A stretch of 64,000 bases of DNA, taken from Eutypa lata (lineage: Eukaryota > Ascomycota > Sordariomycetes > Xylariales > Diatrypaceae). Shown piece by piece: positions 1-10,313 of this stretch. The DNA lies in assembly GCA_022661535.1 (NCBI GenBank), contig JAKULF010000009.1:1736001-1800000 (forward strand), written 5' to 3'. The notes under the pieces are model-generated. The model was not told the origin of the DNA. It saw nothing but the letters and a program-made list of their open reading frames with translations, and ran no database searches. The translations under genes and the position numbers were made by a program. Position 1 is the first letter of the stretch. Each line of letters opens with the position of its first letter.

Positions 1-45
1 AAGAATAGCTAAATGGTAGTAACCGCAGCTCGGGGACTTAAGGAT

Positions 46-200
46 CAAGTTAATGCTAAATTAAATGATACCCTTACATATTACAATTGGAATAATACCT
101 GCCTATCTAGTATTAATTGATGATTATTTCGCAAGAAAATGTATTCATGTATGATTATTCGAATTACACAATATGTTAAGTGAGACCTGAGCTTAACTTA
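46..200. mobile_element. Possible degenerate MITE copy
   Basis: The left end reads CAAGTTAATGCTAAATTAAA, close to the terminal inverted repeat of the clear copies at 10082 and 37697 (CAAGTTGTTGCCAAATTAAA). The right end near 190-200 (GCTTAACTTA) is only a weak inverted match, and no target duplication is visible. The inside is AT-rich and contains the family-like word TTATTCGAATTA. This is a diverged relic at best, and the right boundary is uncertain. Confidence 0.3.
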
Positions 201-710
201 CGTACATATCCTTGGTATGATATACTGACAGGAGATCGTATCAATTAGTGTTTATCAGACTTGAAAGCCCTCAGATCAAATTGGAGTAGTTGGAGGAGGG
301 GATTCTGGCGAGAGTTTTCTCACTTGATGATCTCAACATTGACCCGAGCCAGGGTGTTCCGGAGGCGTTCCGCCGCGATGTTCCTTGGGCCCGTTCTCCT
401 CATTTTGATACCCGTCCAGGCCAGGAACCCTTTCCTTCACGTTTTCTTTTCTTAAAGGCAGAAGGCATCTTCTGAGATCCGAAAGAGAAAAAGATTCGAG
501 TCCTCAGGTAGCTCAAAATCTGTCTTCTGGATCTTTGGAAGACTCTGAGTTTGATGGGCCAACCAAACGAGACCACAAACATGAATCAGATGTGCGATCT
601 GAGTAGGGTATGTACCGAGATCATCTTGGCTGGTCCTTTCAAGGATCTGTGATGATACTATTTAACCTGCATTAAGCTCTTAGACCTAAATAGGGGTGGT
701 ATACCGAAGT

Positions 711-919
711 CGGTCGTTGCCTAAATAATTAACACGCTTTCGCTCTACATGTAAGGAATTAAACGTCAAAAAAGAACGTATTTTTATTAATATACTTTAA
801 AATCGAACTAATATTTTTAAATGTTATTAATCGTGGAATAATGCTAAATTATCATTGAATAATCGGTGATTATTCGACTTTAAGCGTTTTAATGTATCAT
901 TTAAATTGGCGGCGACCTG
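711..919. mobile_element. Diverged MITE-like element with TIRs
   Basis: The left end GGTCGTTGCCTAAATAATTAA pairs, inverted, with the right end TTTAAATTGGCGGCGACC. Read from the right, the end continues as AATTTAAATGATACATTAAA, which aligns with the start of the copy at 37697. The interior is strongly AT-rich and contains ATTATTCGAC-type words shared with the family. No convincing target-site duplication remains, so this looks like an older copy or a sister subfamily. It has no coding capacity. Confidence 0.55.
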
Positions 920-2371
920 ACCCCCCCTCATTGCGTTGGGAATACCACCCGATCTCACGATGTGTAACGCCGTGCTCACTTATTTTTGCAATCCTGAAAG
1001 TTGAATTAGAAAATATGTTTCCTCCTTTAGTCATAACATAGTAGTCAGTCTATTACCCAAAAGGAGGTGACAGATATACCACAAAGCTGTCTTTTCACAC
1101 AGCCTCCGAAGCTGACGTGTTAGTCACCTTCGCTCTTCTCAACCAGCCCCGCGGGTAACTGCCGCATCTTCGTTTGTTATGCGTCCTGTCGGATTCTCCC
1201 ACAGCCTTTGCTGACGCAGGCCGCAATGCAGAGTTCCTTTCATGCATACGTAATATTTTTTCACGGTGTCGCCCGGGTACATTTCATATCTGCCTGTATT
1301 AGCTAATGTTCAAGTTCGGCTGGAATACGAATACCAAGTCGCTGTCCAATTAGATGACGTTCCGAGAATCGTATAAAAAAATCGAAATCCGATTGGTATA
1401 AAATTAGACAATATAGAACAGGATACTATTGGGATCGTTTAGATTATGTATTAAAATATATTAATTCTTTTAAATATCTGTTATGGTTTACTTGCAGCGT
1501 TAAGCGCGGTGAGGACACCTTTAGTAATCGGCTGATACTGTGGCTTTTGCCATGATATGTATCTCTGCCGTAGCTGAATACCAACTCCTATTTATCGCAT
1601 GTTCAGCTGCTACGTTGTGAGACAGTATTATATCTGCTGATACGGTTACAAAATGTTTGTCTCATTTCTGAAAACATTTCAATCAACCGAGATGTTTTTA
1701 TTCTTCCCCTGATTGGTAGATAATCACTTTAAACTAACGTGAGGCACCAAAGGATTGGGGAAACAAGGGATTGGTTTCGGTTAGATGTATGTAGGCTGGG
1801 TTGGACTCCAAGATGACATGCTAGTAGATCACATACATGCATGATAGATGCATGGGATCTACCTAATGTACGAATAGTCAATAGGGAAATAATCAACTAA
1901 CGGGCAAGTTCCCAAGAGGATGGTAGTTGGTCCAAATAGATAGGGGGATAGGGGGGCACGGGAGGAGACAATGGCAAGTTAAAAGACGAGGCGGATTTGG
2001 ACTTACGTACAGCGGCTTGAGCGGCGCCCGGCTGTCAAGGATGAGTTATTTGCTCACGTATGACTGGCTGAGGCTGACTGAAAGCCCCGACACGGGAGTG
2101 GCTGAGCTGTAAAAGGGCGCCAAGCCAAGGGAGTTCTTATTGTTGATTGGAACTAACGCCACCATTGCCTCAGTGAACGAGGGGTAGTAGTTAATGCATG
2201 CTAGAGAGTAAATGTGCTAGCCCCAGAAGTCTACAGGCATTATTGGCAATCAGAGTTAGGTACATACGCACGCCTGGCACGCATAGCGGCCACATTTCTT
2301 GCCCGCTTCTCTGCTTGCTTGCTTGCTGCAAGCTGCGGCCGGTCAATTTAGTTACATATGTAGTGGCAGTG

Positions 2372-2394
2372 CGATGATGATGATGATGATGATG
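2372..2394. repeat. (GAT)n microsatellite
   Basis: Uninterrupted GAT/ATG trinucleotide run in intergenic DNA. Confidence 0.9.
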
Positions 2395-3053
2395 AATTAA
2401 GTGCGAATGCGAATGGGTAATGTGGATAACCTCACTACATGCCATTGCAAGAAATTACTGTACAATACTTCGTACACTACTAGTCGCTAATCCCGGGTAC
2501 ATCTAAGCAGCTGGGTAACGTTGACGCTAAATGTCGCCCCTCTCAGCGGGTTTGGGGCATTGCTCACCACAAACAGTTGTCCATCTTGCCCATATCCTCA
2601 ATGCTATGGCATTTGATTTGGATGTTCAGGGCCCTTTCATTTGCGGTATATCCCTTTCCGTGCCGCCCCAACCATCTCGAGGCCTTGTCCTTTGATCCAA
2701 TAAACAACACTGTTCACCCTCTTACTTTTCTTTTTGCCTTTACTCACTATCTGAACATATAACCTTTTTTCCTTTCATTCACTCGAGGTCATGTATGTAA
2801 CATTGGGTTGGCTCTTCATAATACTCTTTTAGACTATTCAAAGTGTGTTTGTTCTTGTGGTCCCGTTAGACGTACTAAGTACACCTGCCGCATTCACTCT
2901 GAATCCTTTCACAAAACAATTTAAGGGCCGTGCCGAGAAAGACCCTCCCTGCATTTCCAAACCCTTTAAATTTAAAAGTCTTCCAAGGTTCTCAGAGGAT
3001 TTGGTTGAAGAATTCCCAACCCTATCGAATCATTACACATCAATCTCAGAATC

Positions 3054-4411
3054 ATGCCATCGTCGTCGTCGAGAGACACCAGCAGTAAAGGCAGCCCCTC
3101 CAAGGATCGCGAGATTCCAAGGCACAGCGAATTAGTCGAATATAATTATGCAGTTGCTGGACAGTCAGTTTTCGCCCCCATACCCCCGCATCATATAACC
3201 CAATTACTTACATATCATGTCATAGCGCGGGCACCATGTGCGACGCAGACGGCGAACTCTTCATCAAGCCCTGCACCCAGGCCGAAGTCGACTTCTACGA
3301 GTCCGCCGTTCATTCACACCCAGACTTTGCGGCGATTATGCCTACGTACATCGGCACACTAGCGTTGACCGAGACCACCGACGAGGCACAAATACACGCG
3401 CAGATCCCAAGTCTTGTCGAGCATGCAGACATACCGGCTCACCTAAAGGAGGAGATCCAGTTACATCTCCACCTCGACGAACGACCAGTCCTATCCCACG
3501 AACCCGTCGCGAAGAAGCAAAAGGCTACAGACCAAGAAGCAAACGACCCGGCGAAGTGGGTGCCGACGAGGAAACTCACAACAGACCGCGCGGTAGTGCT
3601 GGACAATGCATCTTTTGGTTTCAAGCGACCAAACATCCTAGACGCCAAGCTAGGTCTTCGGTTATGGGCGGACAATGCGCCCCAGCAGAAGAAGGACCGC
3701 TTTGATAAGATTGCGGCCGAGACAACCCACAAGAACTACGGATTTCGTGTTGCTGGTATGAGAGTATACCAGGGGTCTACAGACGAGAAGAAGTTGGACC
3801 CAGAGGGCTATATAATCTATGACAAGGACTGGGGAAGGCTTACCGTCAACGATGACAATCTATTGGATTCGCTTAAGAAATATATCTTTAACGAAACCGC
3901 TGGGATCGATGACGAATTAGCCAAGCTGGTAGCCCGCCGATTTGCGAAGGATCTGCGACATGCGCAAAGTGTGCTCGAAAATGAGGAGAGTCGGATGTAT
4001 TCGGCCAGTCTTCTGTTCGTTTTCGAAGGCGACGGAGATGCGCTCCGAGCAGCCCTCGAGGAAGAGAAGGCTTTCAAGGCCGCGGCTGAGGAGAGGCTCA
4101 AGGCTGCGTTGGCAATGCCATCACCACATGAACGAGGTCCAGCGCGCAATGCCTGCTCTACCCTTAGAGTGGATAGTGGCATCGGTATTAGCGAAGAGGA
4201 CCTAGCCAACGACGAGACGGTTCTGACGCTCGAAATAGATGATGATGATGACGACGATTGGGACGACGAGGAAGCCGACCTTCCGGAGATACACAGTCTT
4301 AAGCTTATCGACTTCGCGCATGCGGAGTGGAAAGAGGGACATGGTCCAGACGAGAACGTACTTAAAGGCGTTCGCTGCCTGGCCCAACTATTCGAAGACA
4401 TGTCCAGGTAA
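3054..4411 (+). CDS. arg82: Inositol polyphosphate multikinase (Arg82/Ipk2 family)
   Basis: Predicted join of 3054..3163 and 3226..4411, 431 aa. A 62-bp intron (GTCAGT donor, TCATAG acceptor) joins the frames so that residues run VAGHAGTMCDADGELF, the usual start of the kinase fold; the ATG at 3236 alone would cut off the N-terminal part. The family hallmark PxxxDxKxG reads PNILDAKLG at about residues 172-180, and the C-terminal catalytic block reads SLKLIDFAHA at about 394-403. These enzymes phosphorylate inositol trisphosphate to IP4/IP5 in nucleus and cytosol; the yeast homologue Arg82 also acts in arginine-gene regulation and phosphate signalling. An acidic run (seven Asp, then WDD) sits just before the last catalytic block, near residues 374-385, in the variable insertion. 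The start at 3054 is preferred because exon 1 continues the conserved LVEYNYAVAG strand. Family assignment is very secure; the exact N-terminus slightly less so. Confidence 0.93.
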
Positions 4412-5239
4412 CGAAAGGGCATGAAGAATAAATATAAAGAACGCGTAAGACCAACAACAAAAATGGAGAGCAACGGCAACCTTTACCTTACGGACTAACA
4501 AACAAACAAACAAATTCCGGGGCGCTTGCTCAACCTTCCGAGCTGAATGCATTGCATGAATGAAAGTCGGGGTAGACAGACAGGGGCGCCAACGATATGC
4601 ATAGTGTTATGATACCATTGATCCGGAGTTATTTTGCTCTTCCAAGAACATTTATACCCGTTGTTGCATTGCATGCATTTTATTATGTATGAATACGAAT
4701 TTGGGGGGACGTTATTTCCCCCTCCCGTTGCTCATCCTTTTTCTCTCTCTTCCTTTTTCCATGTTATAGAGAGCATTTCCTTCATAGGATAAACATTAAA
4801 CATCATGATCACGACCCATATTATTCATACAGCTTGCATGATTTATTTACTCGTACTATTTGGTGAAAATTATATCATTCTTGTGACATTGAAAATATTT
4901 TGAAGATTAAAATATAATTCTAAGACGGCTCAGGGTATTGTTAACCATGAAGTAGAAATAGACATATTTTGTGTACATCACCCTGCTGGAGCACCAGTCG
5001 ATATGCTTAGCAAACTTCTACCGGTCCATTCCATTGTGTGCTTGTCTCAAGCCTTCCATCCCCAAACACTCGGATACCGAGTCCAAGCTGTTTCTGCGGA
5101 GGCCTTGCCCATTTGAGGATTTCGCCCTCTTCCTTATTGTCACGGCGCATCCCCGACCAACATGTCCTAATATCAGAACGTTCCCCCCTTTGCTATCTTG
5201 ATATAGAATTTATGCCTTGGCTGGTTCGGAAATAGGCGA
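4412..5239. other. Intergenic, 3' sides of two converging loci
   Basis: Lies between the 3' end of the multikinase gene and the 3' end of the minus-strand kinase-like pseudogene. It holds a CAAA-repeat stretch at about 4496-4515 and AT-rich 3'-UTR-like sequence. No coding frame is supported. Confidence 0.6.
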
Positions 5240-6313
5240 CTAGTCGATATACTCGGGCACCTCTCTGTAAAGACCGATCTTTTCCTGTTGTTGTTGTTGT
5301 TGTTGTCGTCTATGTGCCACCCATTTGTTTAAGAATGTGCGATATTGTGAAACAGGAGATCAGGATGATGTGCCCATTCCTCAAGGCCTTGGACATCGGC
5401 GCAATTCTGCTGTTCATGCGGGACACCCCGGAAGTGTCCGTCTCTAGTGATAACTCTGTATAACTAATGTAAATACCACGCCCTTGACATCATCCCGCTG
5501 TGGTTCATCAAAATTGAAGAAGAAAAATCGCCAGTACGGCCGGATTAGTTGACATCAAATATCAAGAGTTCGTCAGTCTCGGAGTAGATGACGAGGTTTC
5601 GTGCCGCGATGTCTTGATGCGCGATCCCGTACTTGCGATTCAAATCGTCCACCACGTGGGTTAGTTGTTCAGGCCAGTTCAACTTGAACACACGGGACTT
5701 GTTCTCGTCTAGTGAACCGCCAGGGATGTATAGACTGGTAAGAACCGACAACGCTGCCATCCAACTCGTCAATCACAAGCCGGTCGAATAGAACATTGTG
5801 TCGATGCAGAGGGGGGCGCATCCACAGGTGCATCTCGTTTAGTAGCTTGTAGATTAAAAATTGGAACATAAAATAATGTTTGAAAACAACCTTCTGCGGT
5901 GATACTCTAGTTAGCATCTGACGTATATGAAACCAAGTCAACATTAAGAGAGTCGATCTAGCTCTTGCAATTCTGAGCGAGATACTATCTCTACCCAGTC
6001 GGGTCGTTGGAAATCTCGTAGAGAAGGGTGATTGATATATATACCCACGTCGTTTCGTCATCTGCAGGAGAGGTAGAGATTGACGTTAATTCTCCATCTA
6101 GTGACAGGCGTATGGCATATATACACGTCAGGTCCCAAGCGATGGATGTGCTTCTTGAGATGCTCGACTGCTATGTACCAGTGGATGTCTTCACTCTCTT
6201 GTTCTTTGTTTATATGTAATCATGGCAATGATACGCCGTTGATCCCAGTCGAAGATACCATCAAATGTGCTTGGGGGTAATAGGTCCTCCGGGGTGGAAA
6301 TACCTTCACTCAT
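5240..6313 (-). pseudogene. Protein kinase-like pseudogene, multiply frameshifted
   Basis: Minus-strand remnant readable from an ATG at 6313 (begins MSEGISTPEDLLPPSTFDGI) to a TAG at 5240-5242 (ends GLYREVPEYID). Kinase-like pieces appear in the right order in different frames: FDWDQRRIIAMITYKQR, EDIHWYIAVEHLKKHIHRLG, a middle part with VVFKHYFMFQF and FDRLVIDELDG, then the catalytic-loop block YGIAHQDIAARNLVI (HxDxxxxN), LLIFDVN (DFN-like), and a tail with HEQQNCADVQGLEEWAHHPD. At least seven frame changes (near 6193, 6080, 5995, 5950, 5895, 5748 and 5466, another near 5333) and a stop at 5545-5547 separate the pieces, so no spliced product seems possible. The intact gene would be about 356 aa, typical of the expanded fungal kinase-like families. 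The damage is scattered small indels rather than dense C-to-T change, so repeat-induced point mutation does not explain it. A CAA/GTT repeat at 5286-5306 encodes a short Gln run in its tail. Confidence 0.85.
5286..5306. repeat. (GTT)n microsatellite
   Basis: Run of GTT units on the plus strand; on the minus strand it is a CAA run encoding Gln inside the C-terminal part of the kinase-like pseudogene. Confidence 0.9.
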
Positions 6314-6783
6314 CGTCGATCATGTCGCCGTGCAGCTAGCCTGTCTGTCTTTCTGCTGTCTACACTATCAAGAACCAAAGTGAAGCCATCTTGTCGCCCC
6401 CTGAACGCGGGAGCCTTGTGTTACTTATATTACGTACCTACCATACCTACTTCTATAATGTCGTACCTGAATGTGTCCGTTAGTGGCGTTACAAGCCGTC
6501 ACGGCCCCACTTTGCTAGCTCTGTTGCCCCGCCATACCTACATACATACGTGCAGCATTAGCCCTGGAGGTGCATAAGTGTAAAATAAGGCTACAGCTGA
6601 GCAGCATCAAATGAAGCTTCCATTTCACCTGCATGTTACTTCTAGAAACATTCCAATCGAACGTGCCTTTCTTATGCCTACTCCTAGCTCTCAATAGTCC
6701 CCGATCCTCACCGCACGTCGACCTTCTTCGACAATTCCTTTACTTATCTATCTGTTCTTCTTCAATTATGAGTTGATGCGAAT
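6314..6783. other. Intergenic region, Clp1 promoter and leader
   Basis: Sits between the 5' end of the minus-strand pseudogene and the Clp1 start, so it would hold both upstream regions. The last 130 bases are pyrimidine-rich (CTTCTTC, TTCTTCTTC), as is common just before fungal start codons. Two short upstream open frames begin at 6768 and 6776 (separate entry). Confidence 0.6.
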
Positions 6784-6802
6784 ATGTCTATTCCGGGCTT
6801 AG
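6768..6802 (+). promoter_or_regulatory. Two overlapping upstream ORFs at the clp1 start
   Basis: uORF1 (6768-6776) is ATG AGT TGA. Its stop overlaps the next ATG at 6776, which opens an 8-codon frame ending with TAG at 6800-6802, beyond the clp1 start at 6784. If transcription starts upstream of 6768, ribosomes reading the second frame would bypass the main start. The arrangement is seen directly; a regulatory effect is inference. Confidence 0.5.
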
Positions 6803-8667
6803 GGCAGATCGCCCCAACAGTGAGTAACTCGATAGTATTCAGTTGTTTCCTTTTCAAACTCCTTTCTTCTGTTATTCTACTATCTATCTCCTTCCAGTAG
6901 AATAAACAAGATGAAATAAGAACTAACCATAACCCCCACCATACGCAGACAGCCCCAAGTGGCAGCGCCGCAGCGACCTCCTCCTCCGCCAACCACAGCA
7001 CCTCGAGACCAGCAATCGAAACGCACGCGCTGCAGCCGTTCTGGGAATACCGATTCGAGGTCCCGCACGGGTCGACGCTGACCATCAAGCTGATATCGGG
7101 CACCGCCGAGAAGGACGGCACCGAGCTAGCCCCCGGCACCCCCTACGCCTTCACCGCCACCAAGTCCAAGATCAACACCTGGCACGGCTGCGTCCTCGAG
7201 GCCTCCACCGCCGCCGCTGCCGCCTCCGCCGCCGATGCCTCCGCCTCCTCGAATGGGAACAGCAGCAATACCAACAGCAATCCATACGATGCCTACGTAG
7301 CCTCTCCCGATTCTCCCGACGAGACTCCGCTCGTCAGTTACCTGAACCTACACTTCAAGCTCGAGGGCATGCGATCCGCGGCCGCAACAGCGCAGAAAAC
7401 AGGACAAGCAACAACAACGACAACAATGGGCCCCCGCGTAATGGTAGTGGGCCCCCCCTGCGCGGGCAAGAGCACGCTCGTGCGCACGCTCGCGGGCTGG
7501 GCCACGCGCATGGGGCGGCAGCCCATCGCCGTGAACACGGACCCGCGGGAGGGGATGCTCTCCCTCCCGGGAACGCTGAGCGCCGCCGTGCTGGCCACCA
7601 TCTCGGACCTGACGAACGACTGGGGCATCGCGGGCAGCACGCCCATGAGCGGCCCGAGCGCCGTCCCCGTCAAGCTGCCCCTCGCCTACCACTACGGCCT
7701 CGCGTCCCCTGACGCCAACCCCCGCTTGTACAGGGGCGTGTGCGGCGCCCTCGCTGCGGCTGCTACGGCGCGGCTCGCCGAGGAGGAAGGGGACCCTGAT
7801 GTCAGGGCTAGCGGTGTCCTCATCGATACACCGGGCGTGGTGCCCGGCGCCGATGACGATAAGTCCAGGTACGACCACCTCGCGCATATTGCGGCCGAGT
7901 TCAGCGTCAATGTCATCGTGGTGCTTGGGAGCGAGCGCGTCGCCGCGGAGATGACGCGCCGGTTTGGGGTGGGCGGTGGTGGTGGTCAACAGACGACGAC
8001 TACGTTGGGAGAGCCGATTGCGGTCGTGGCGCTCGAGAGGAGCGGGGGCGTCGTCGAGAGGGATGCGGCGTTCATGCAGGCCGTGCGCGAGAGGGCCATT
8101 CGCGAGTATTTCTTCGGGGATCACCGGAGCACCCTGAGCCCGTTTACGCAGCAGGTCGACTTCGATGCGCTTTCAGTGTGGAGGGTCATTGAAGGTATGT
8201 TTTATTATGTTTCTGTTTTGTTTCCCAATTCGCTAGATTTATTCGTGCCATAGCTCTAATAAATACATATATACACAGCCCCCTCATCATCATCTCCGTC
8301 GTCAGGAGCACCAGCCAAAGACGAAGACGACTCCTACGACCCCGACATCACTAGCACCAGCACCACTTTCACTTCTCCTACTACCTTCGCCGCCACCGCT
8401 ACTGCTACTGCCACTACCACCCCAGACATCGAGAAGGTCGAGCCCTCCCAGCCGATGCAGAACTGCACCTTGGCGGTCGTCTACGCGAACCCCAACGACC
8501 CCGCCGACGCCGTCCGCGACGCCAACGTCATGGGCTTCGTCTACGTCGCCGACGTCGACGAGAAGCGCCGCCGTCTGCGTGTCCTCGCCCCCGTCAGTGC
8601 CCGCCTTGGCGATCGCCCGCTGCTTTGGGGTTTGTGGCCTGAGCCTATGGTTAGTTTGCTGGGGTAG
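6784..8667 (+). CDS. clp1: mRNA cleavage and polyadenylation factor Clp1
   Basis: Predicted join of 6784..6819, 6949..8194 and 8279..8667, 556 aa. The first exon encodes only MSIPGLGQIAPT; intron 1 (129 bp) has donor GTGAGT, an AACTAAC branch site and CGCAG acceptor; intron 2 is 84 bp. Clp1 belongs to cleavage factor IA and bridges it to the cleavage/polyadenylation machinery in the nucleus. The N-terminal beta domain (WEYRFEVPHGSTLTIKL) is followed by the P-loop GPPCAGKST at residues 180-188, then NTDPREGMLSLPGTLSA and the Walker-B-like block GVLIDTPGV, the usual order for the family. Low-complexity insertions are an Ala/Ser/Asn run near residues 97-130 and a Ser/Thr/Ala linker at the start of exon 3, making it longer than yeast Clp1 (445 aa). 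The C-terminal domain (MGFVYVADVDEKRRRLRVLA) is intact. The locus is GC-rich compared with its surroundings. Confidence 0.93.
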
Positions 8668-9908
8668 ATTGGTTTGGTTTGGTTTGGTTTAGTCTGTTCT
8701 ATTAGTTGGGCCGTGGGTGGTCTGGGATGGACTGGACTGGGTGGCTCGCTTGTCGGCTGTTCCAAGTGAGGCGATAGAGAGGTGCTACACTTGACGTTCG
8801 TGAGAGAAGATGTCTATCCAGACACTCTTACTTGATCTAAGGTGCTGTATCTGAGCAAAACAGGTAGGATAACCGGAGAAACAAAAAGGGGGTTAATTAA
8901 GTTAATGGTTGGTCCTGACTGGCTAGAGAAAATAAAATAGTAATGGAATGATACCATGTTGAACCCATAGAGCGCTTTCTTGTGTACTTGTAGTCGAAAA
9001 CCTTTGCTATTTAAGTTGCCAATTACTGGCTATTAAGCTGGTGTTATTGGGGAAATATTGGTGGTATAAGATGTGCTATAGTTGTTATTTTAGGTGGTTA
9101 TCATGGTTATTCCTGTCCTGCTTGCCCCTTATTCAAATTTAGAAACGTGTTTGATATCAACTTATAATGGTTGCGAACTACTTTTGTATAATTGCTGCTC
9201 TGAACCATTGACTATGTAATAAGTGATACTGTCCGCTGCCCATCCAATGGCAAATATTGCGACGGAATAGAATGCAAGGGCACTGCCGTTACACAATTTG
9301 AGGCAGGCAAAAGTGGAATGTTGTTGGCTCGGGAGATAACTATCTTGCATTATCTTATTGGAATTCTTGTTGTGTATTACTCAAATATATCAAGTGAGTT
9401 ACTGTCTTGTGCTTTATGGCTCTTCTCCTACGCTTTACAGGCCTATTTATAAGTACTAGTTGAAGCTTTCGTGCCAACATAACTATGTGTGATTTGTTTG
9501 TGATATAGAAAAAAGCTGGACCATCAAATCTCGGGAAATATACGTTGTGAAGCTTCTTCAGGAACAGCTTCCTATGTTCTTTTCCTTCTTCTTCTTCTGC
9601 TTATCTGAGCATGTCGTTTTCTTCCTGTTCTTCTTCTATGCCCAATAGCTTGGAACATAGCCGTCTTGCCATTCCATGATAACTCTGCTTCGTTCTAGCC
9701 ATCAAGCTTCATGTGGACGCACCATCCCGCACTTGCAAGTGCCATCGTCGCATATTGACATGCTACATATCAATTTCACATGCAACTCAACATAAACTAG
9801 GCGTAAACCATTGGCAACTAGCGTGACTACTAGCACAGTGTCCGTCAGTGAGGCTGAGTTACTGATGGCGAGGCAGAATCGATTTTTGTGGGTAATAGTT
9901 GGTGTTTG

Positions 9909-10313
9909 TCCTCCTCGGCAGGACTAAAAATGCAGTGAAGAACCTGGTGAGGGTAGTTCACCCGAACAAGGCTTTTTGATAAGTAAGGGTGGACGTTTTC
10001 ATCCTCTGCGGCAGGACTAAAAATGCAGTGAAGATCTGACGTTGGTCAGACTAGTTCACCGGAACAAGTTTTTTTGATAGGCAAGTTCTTGCCAAAATAA
10101 ATAACGCGTTAAAAAGGTTCCAATTCGAATAATATTTAACATTATAATTATAAGCTTATTCACATTTAATGATAATAATATTATTACTAGAGTATATATA
10201 AATTACATAAGTAGATAAGTGTATGGTAGACGGTGTCAATTCTTTGGGCAGCGACTTGATAGGTAAAAATCAACCTTCACATCCTCTTCGGTAGGACTAA
10301 AAATGGAGTGAAA
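9909..10313. repeat. 93-bp tandem repeat interrupted by a MITE
   Basis: The block AGGACTAAAAATGCAGTGAA recurs at about 9920, 10013 and, as a GGAGTGAA variant, 10293. Each is preceded by TCCTC..CGG. The second conserved part, AGTTCACCSGAACAAG plus a T-run and GATA, follows in units 1 and 2. The first period is 93 bp; the second is 280 bp because a 177-bp MITE and its duplicated target sit inside unit 2. Removing them gives about 98 bp. Function unknown. Confidence 0.85.
10082..10258. mobile_element. 177-bp MITE with 5-bp target duplication
   Basis: Left terminus CAAGTTCTTGCCAAAATAAA, right terminus TTTGGGCAGCGACTTG (imperfect inverted pair). ATAGG flanks both sides (10077-10081 and 10259-10263). 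The interior shares CAATTCGAATAATATTTA and ATTATAATTATAAGCTTATT with the copy at 37697, and the right part shares GTGTATGGTAGACGGTGTCA. It has no coding capacity. It is inserted in the 93-bp tandem array, whose unit 1 gives the uninterrupted target. Confidence 0.88.

Larger units (their letters stand above)
1..3053. other. Gene-poor AT-rich intergenic region
   Basis: No reading frame here looks like a protein: all are short, low in complexity and without a recognisable domain. Two degenerate MITE-like copies (about 46-200 and 711-919) explain part of the AT-rich DNA in the first 1 kb. Around 1021-1067 a CCTCCTTT block faces AAAGGAGG, a possible weak hairpin. A (GAT)n microsatellite lies at 2372-2394. 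The last 300 bases are pyrimidine-rich and probably hold the promoter and leader of the multikinase gene that starts at 3054. Confidence 0.6.

Noticed and set aside
1056..1070. AAAAGGAGGTGA resembling the 3' end of bacterial 16S rRNA
   Set aside because: The surrounding sequence shows no rRNA similarity and the genome is fungal; the 12-base match is chance.
7348..8124. 258-codon minus-strand frame opposite clp1
   Set aside because: Arg/His/Ala-rich antisense shadow caused by the GC-rich third positions of clp1.
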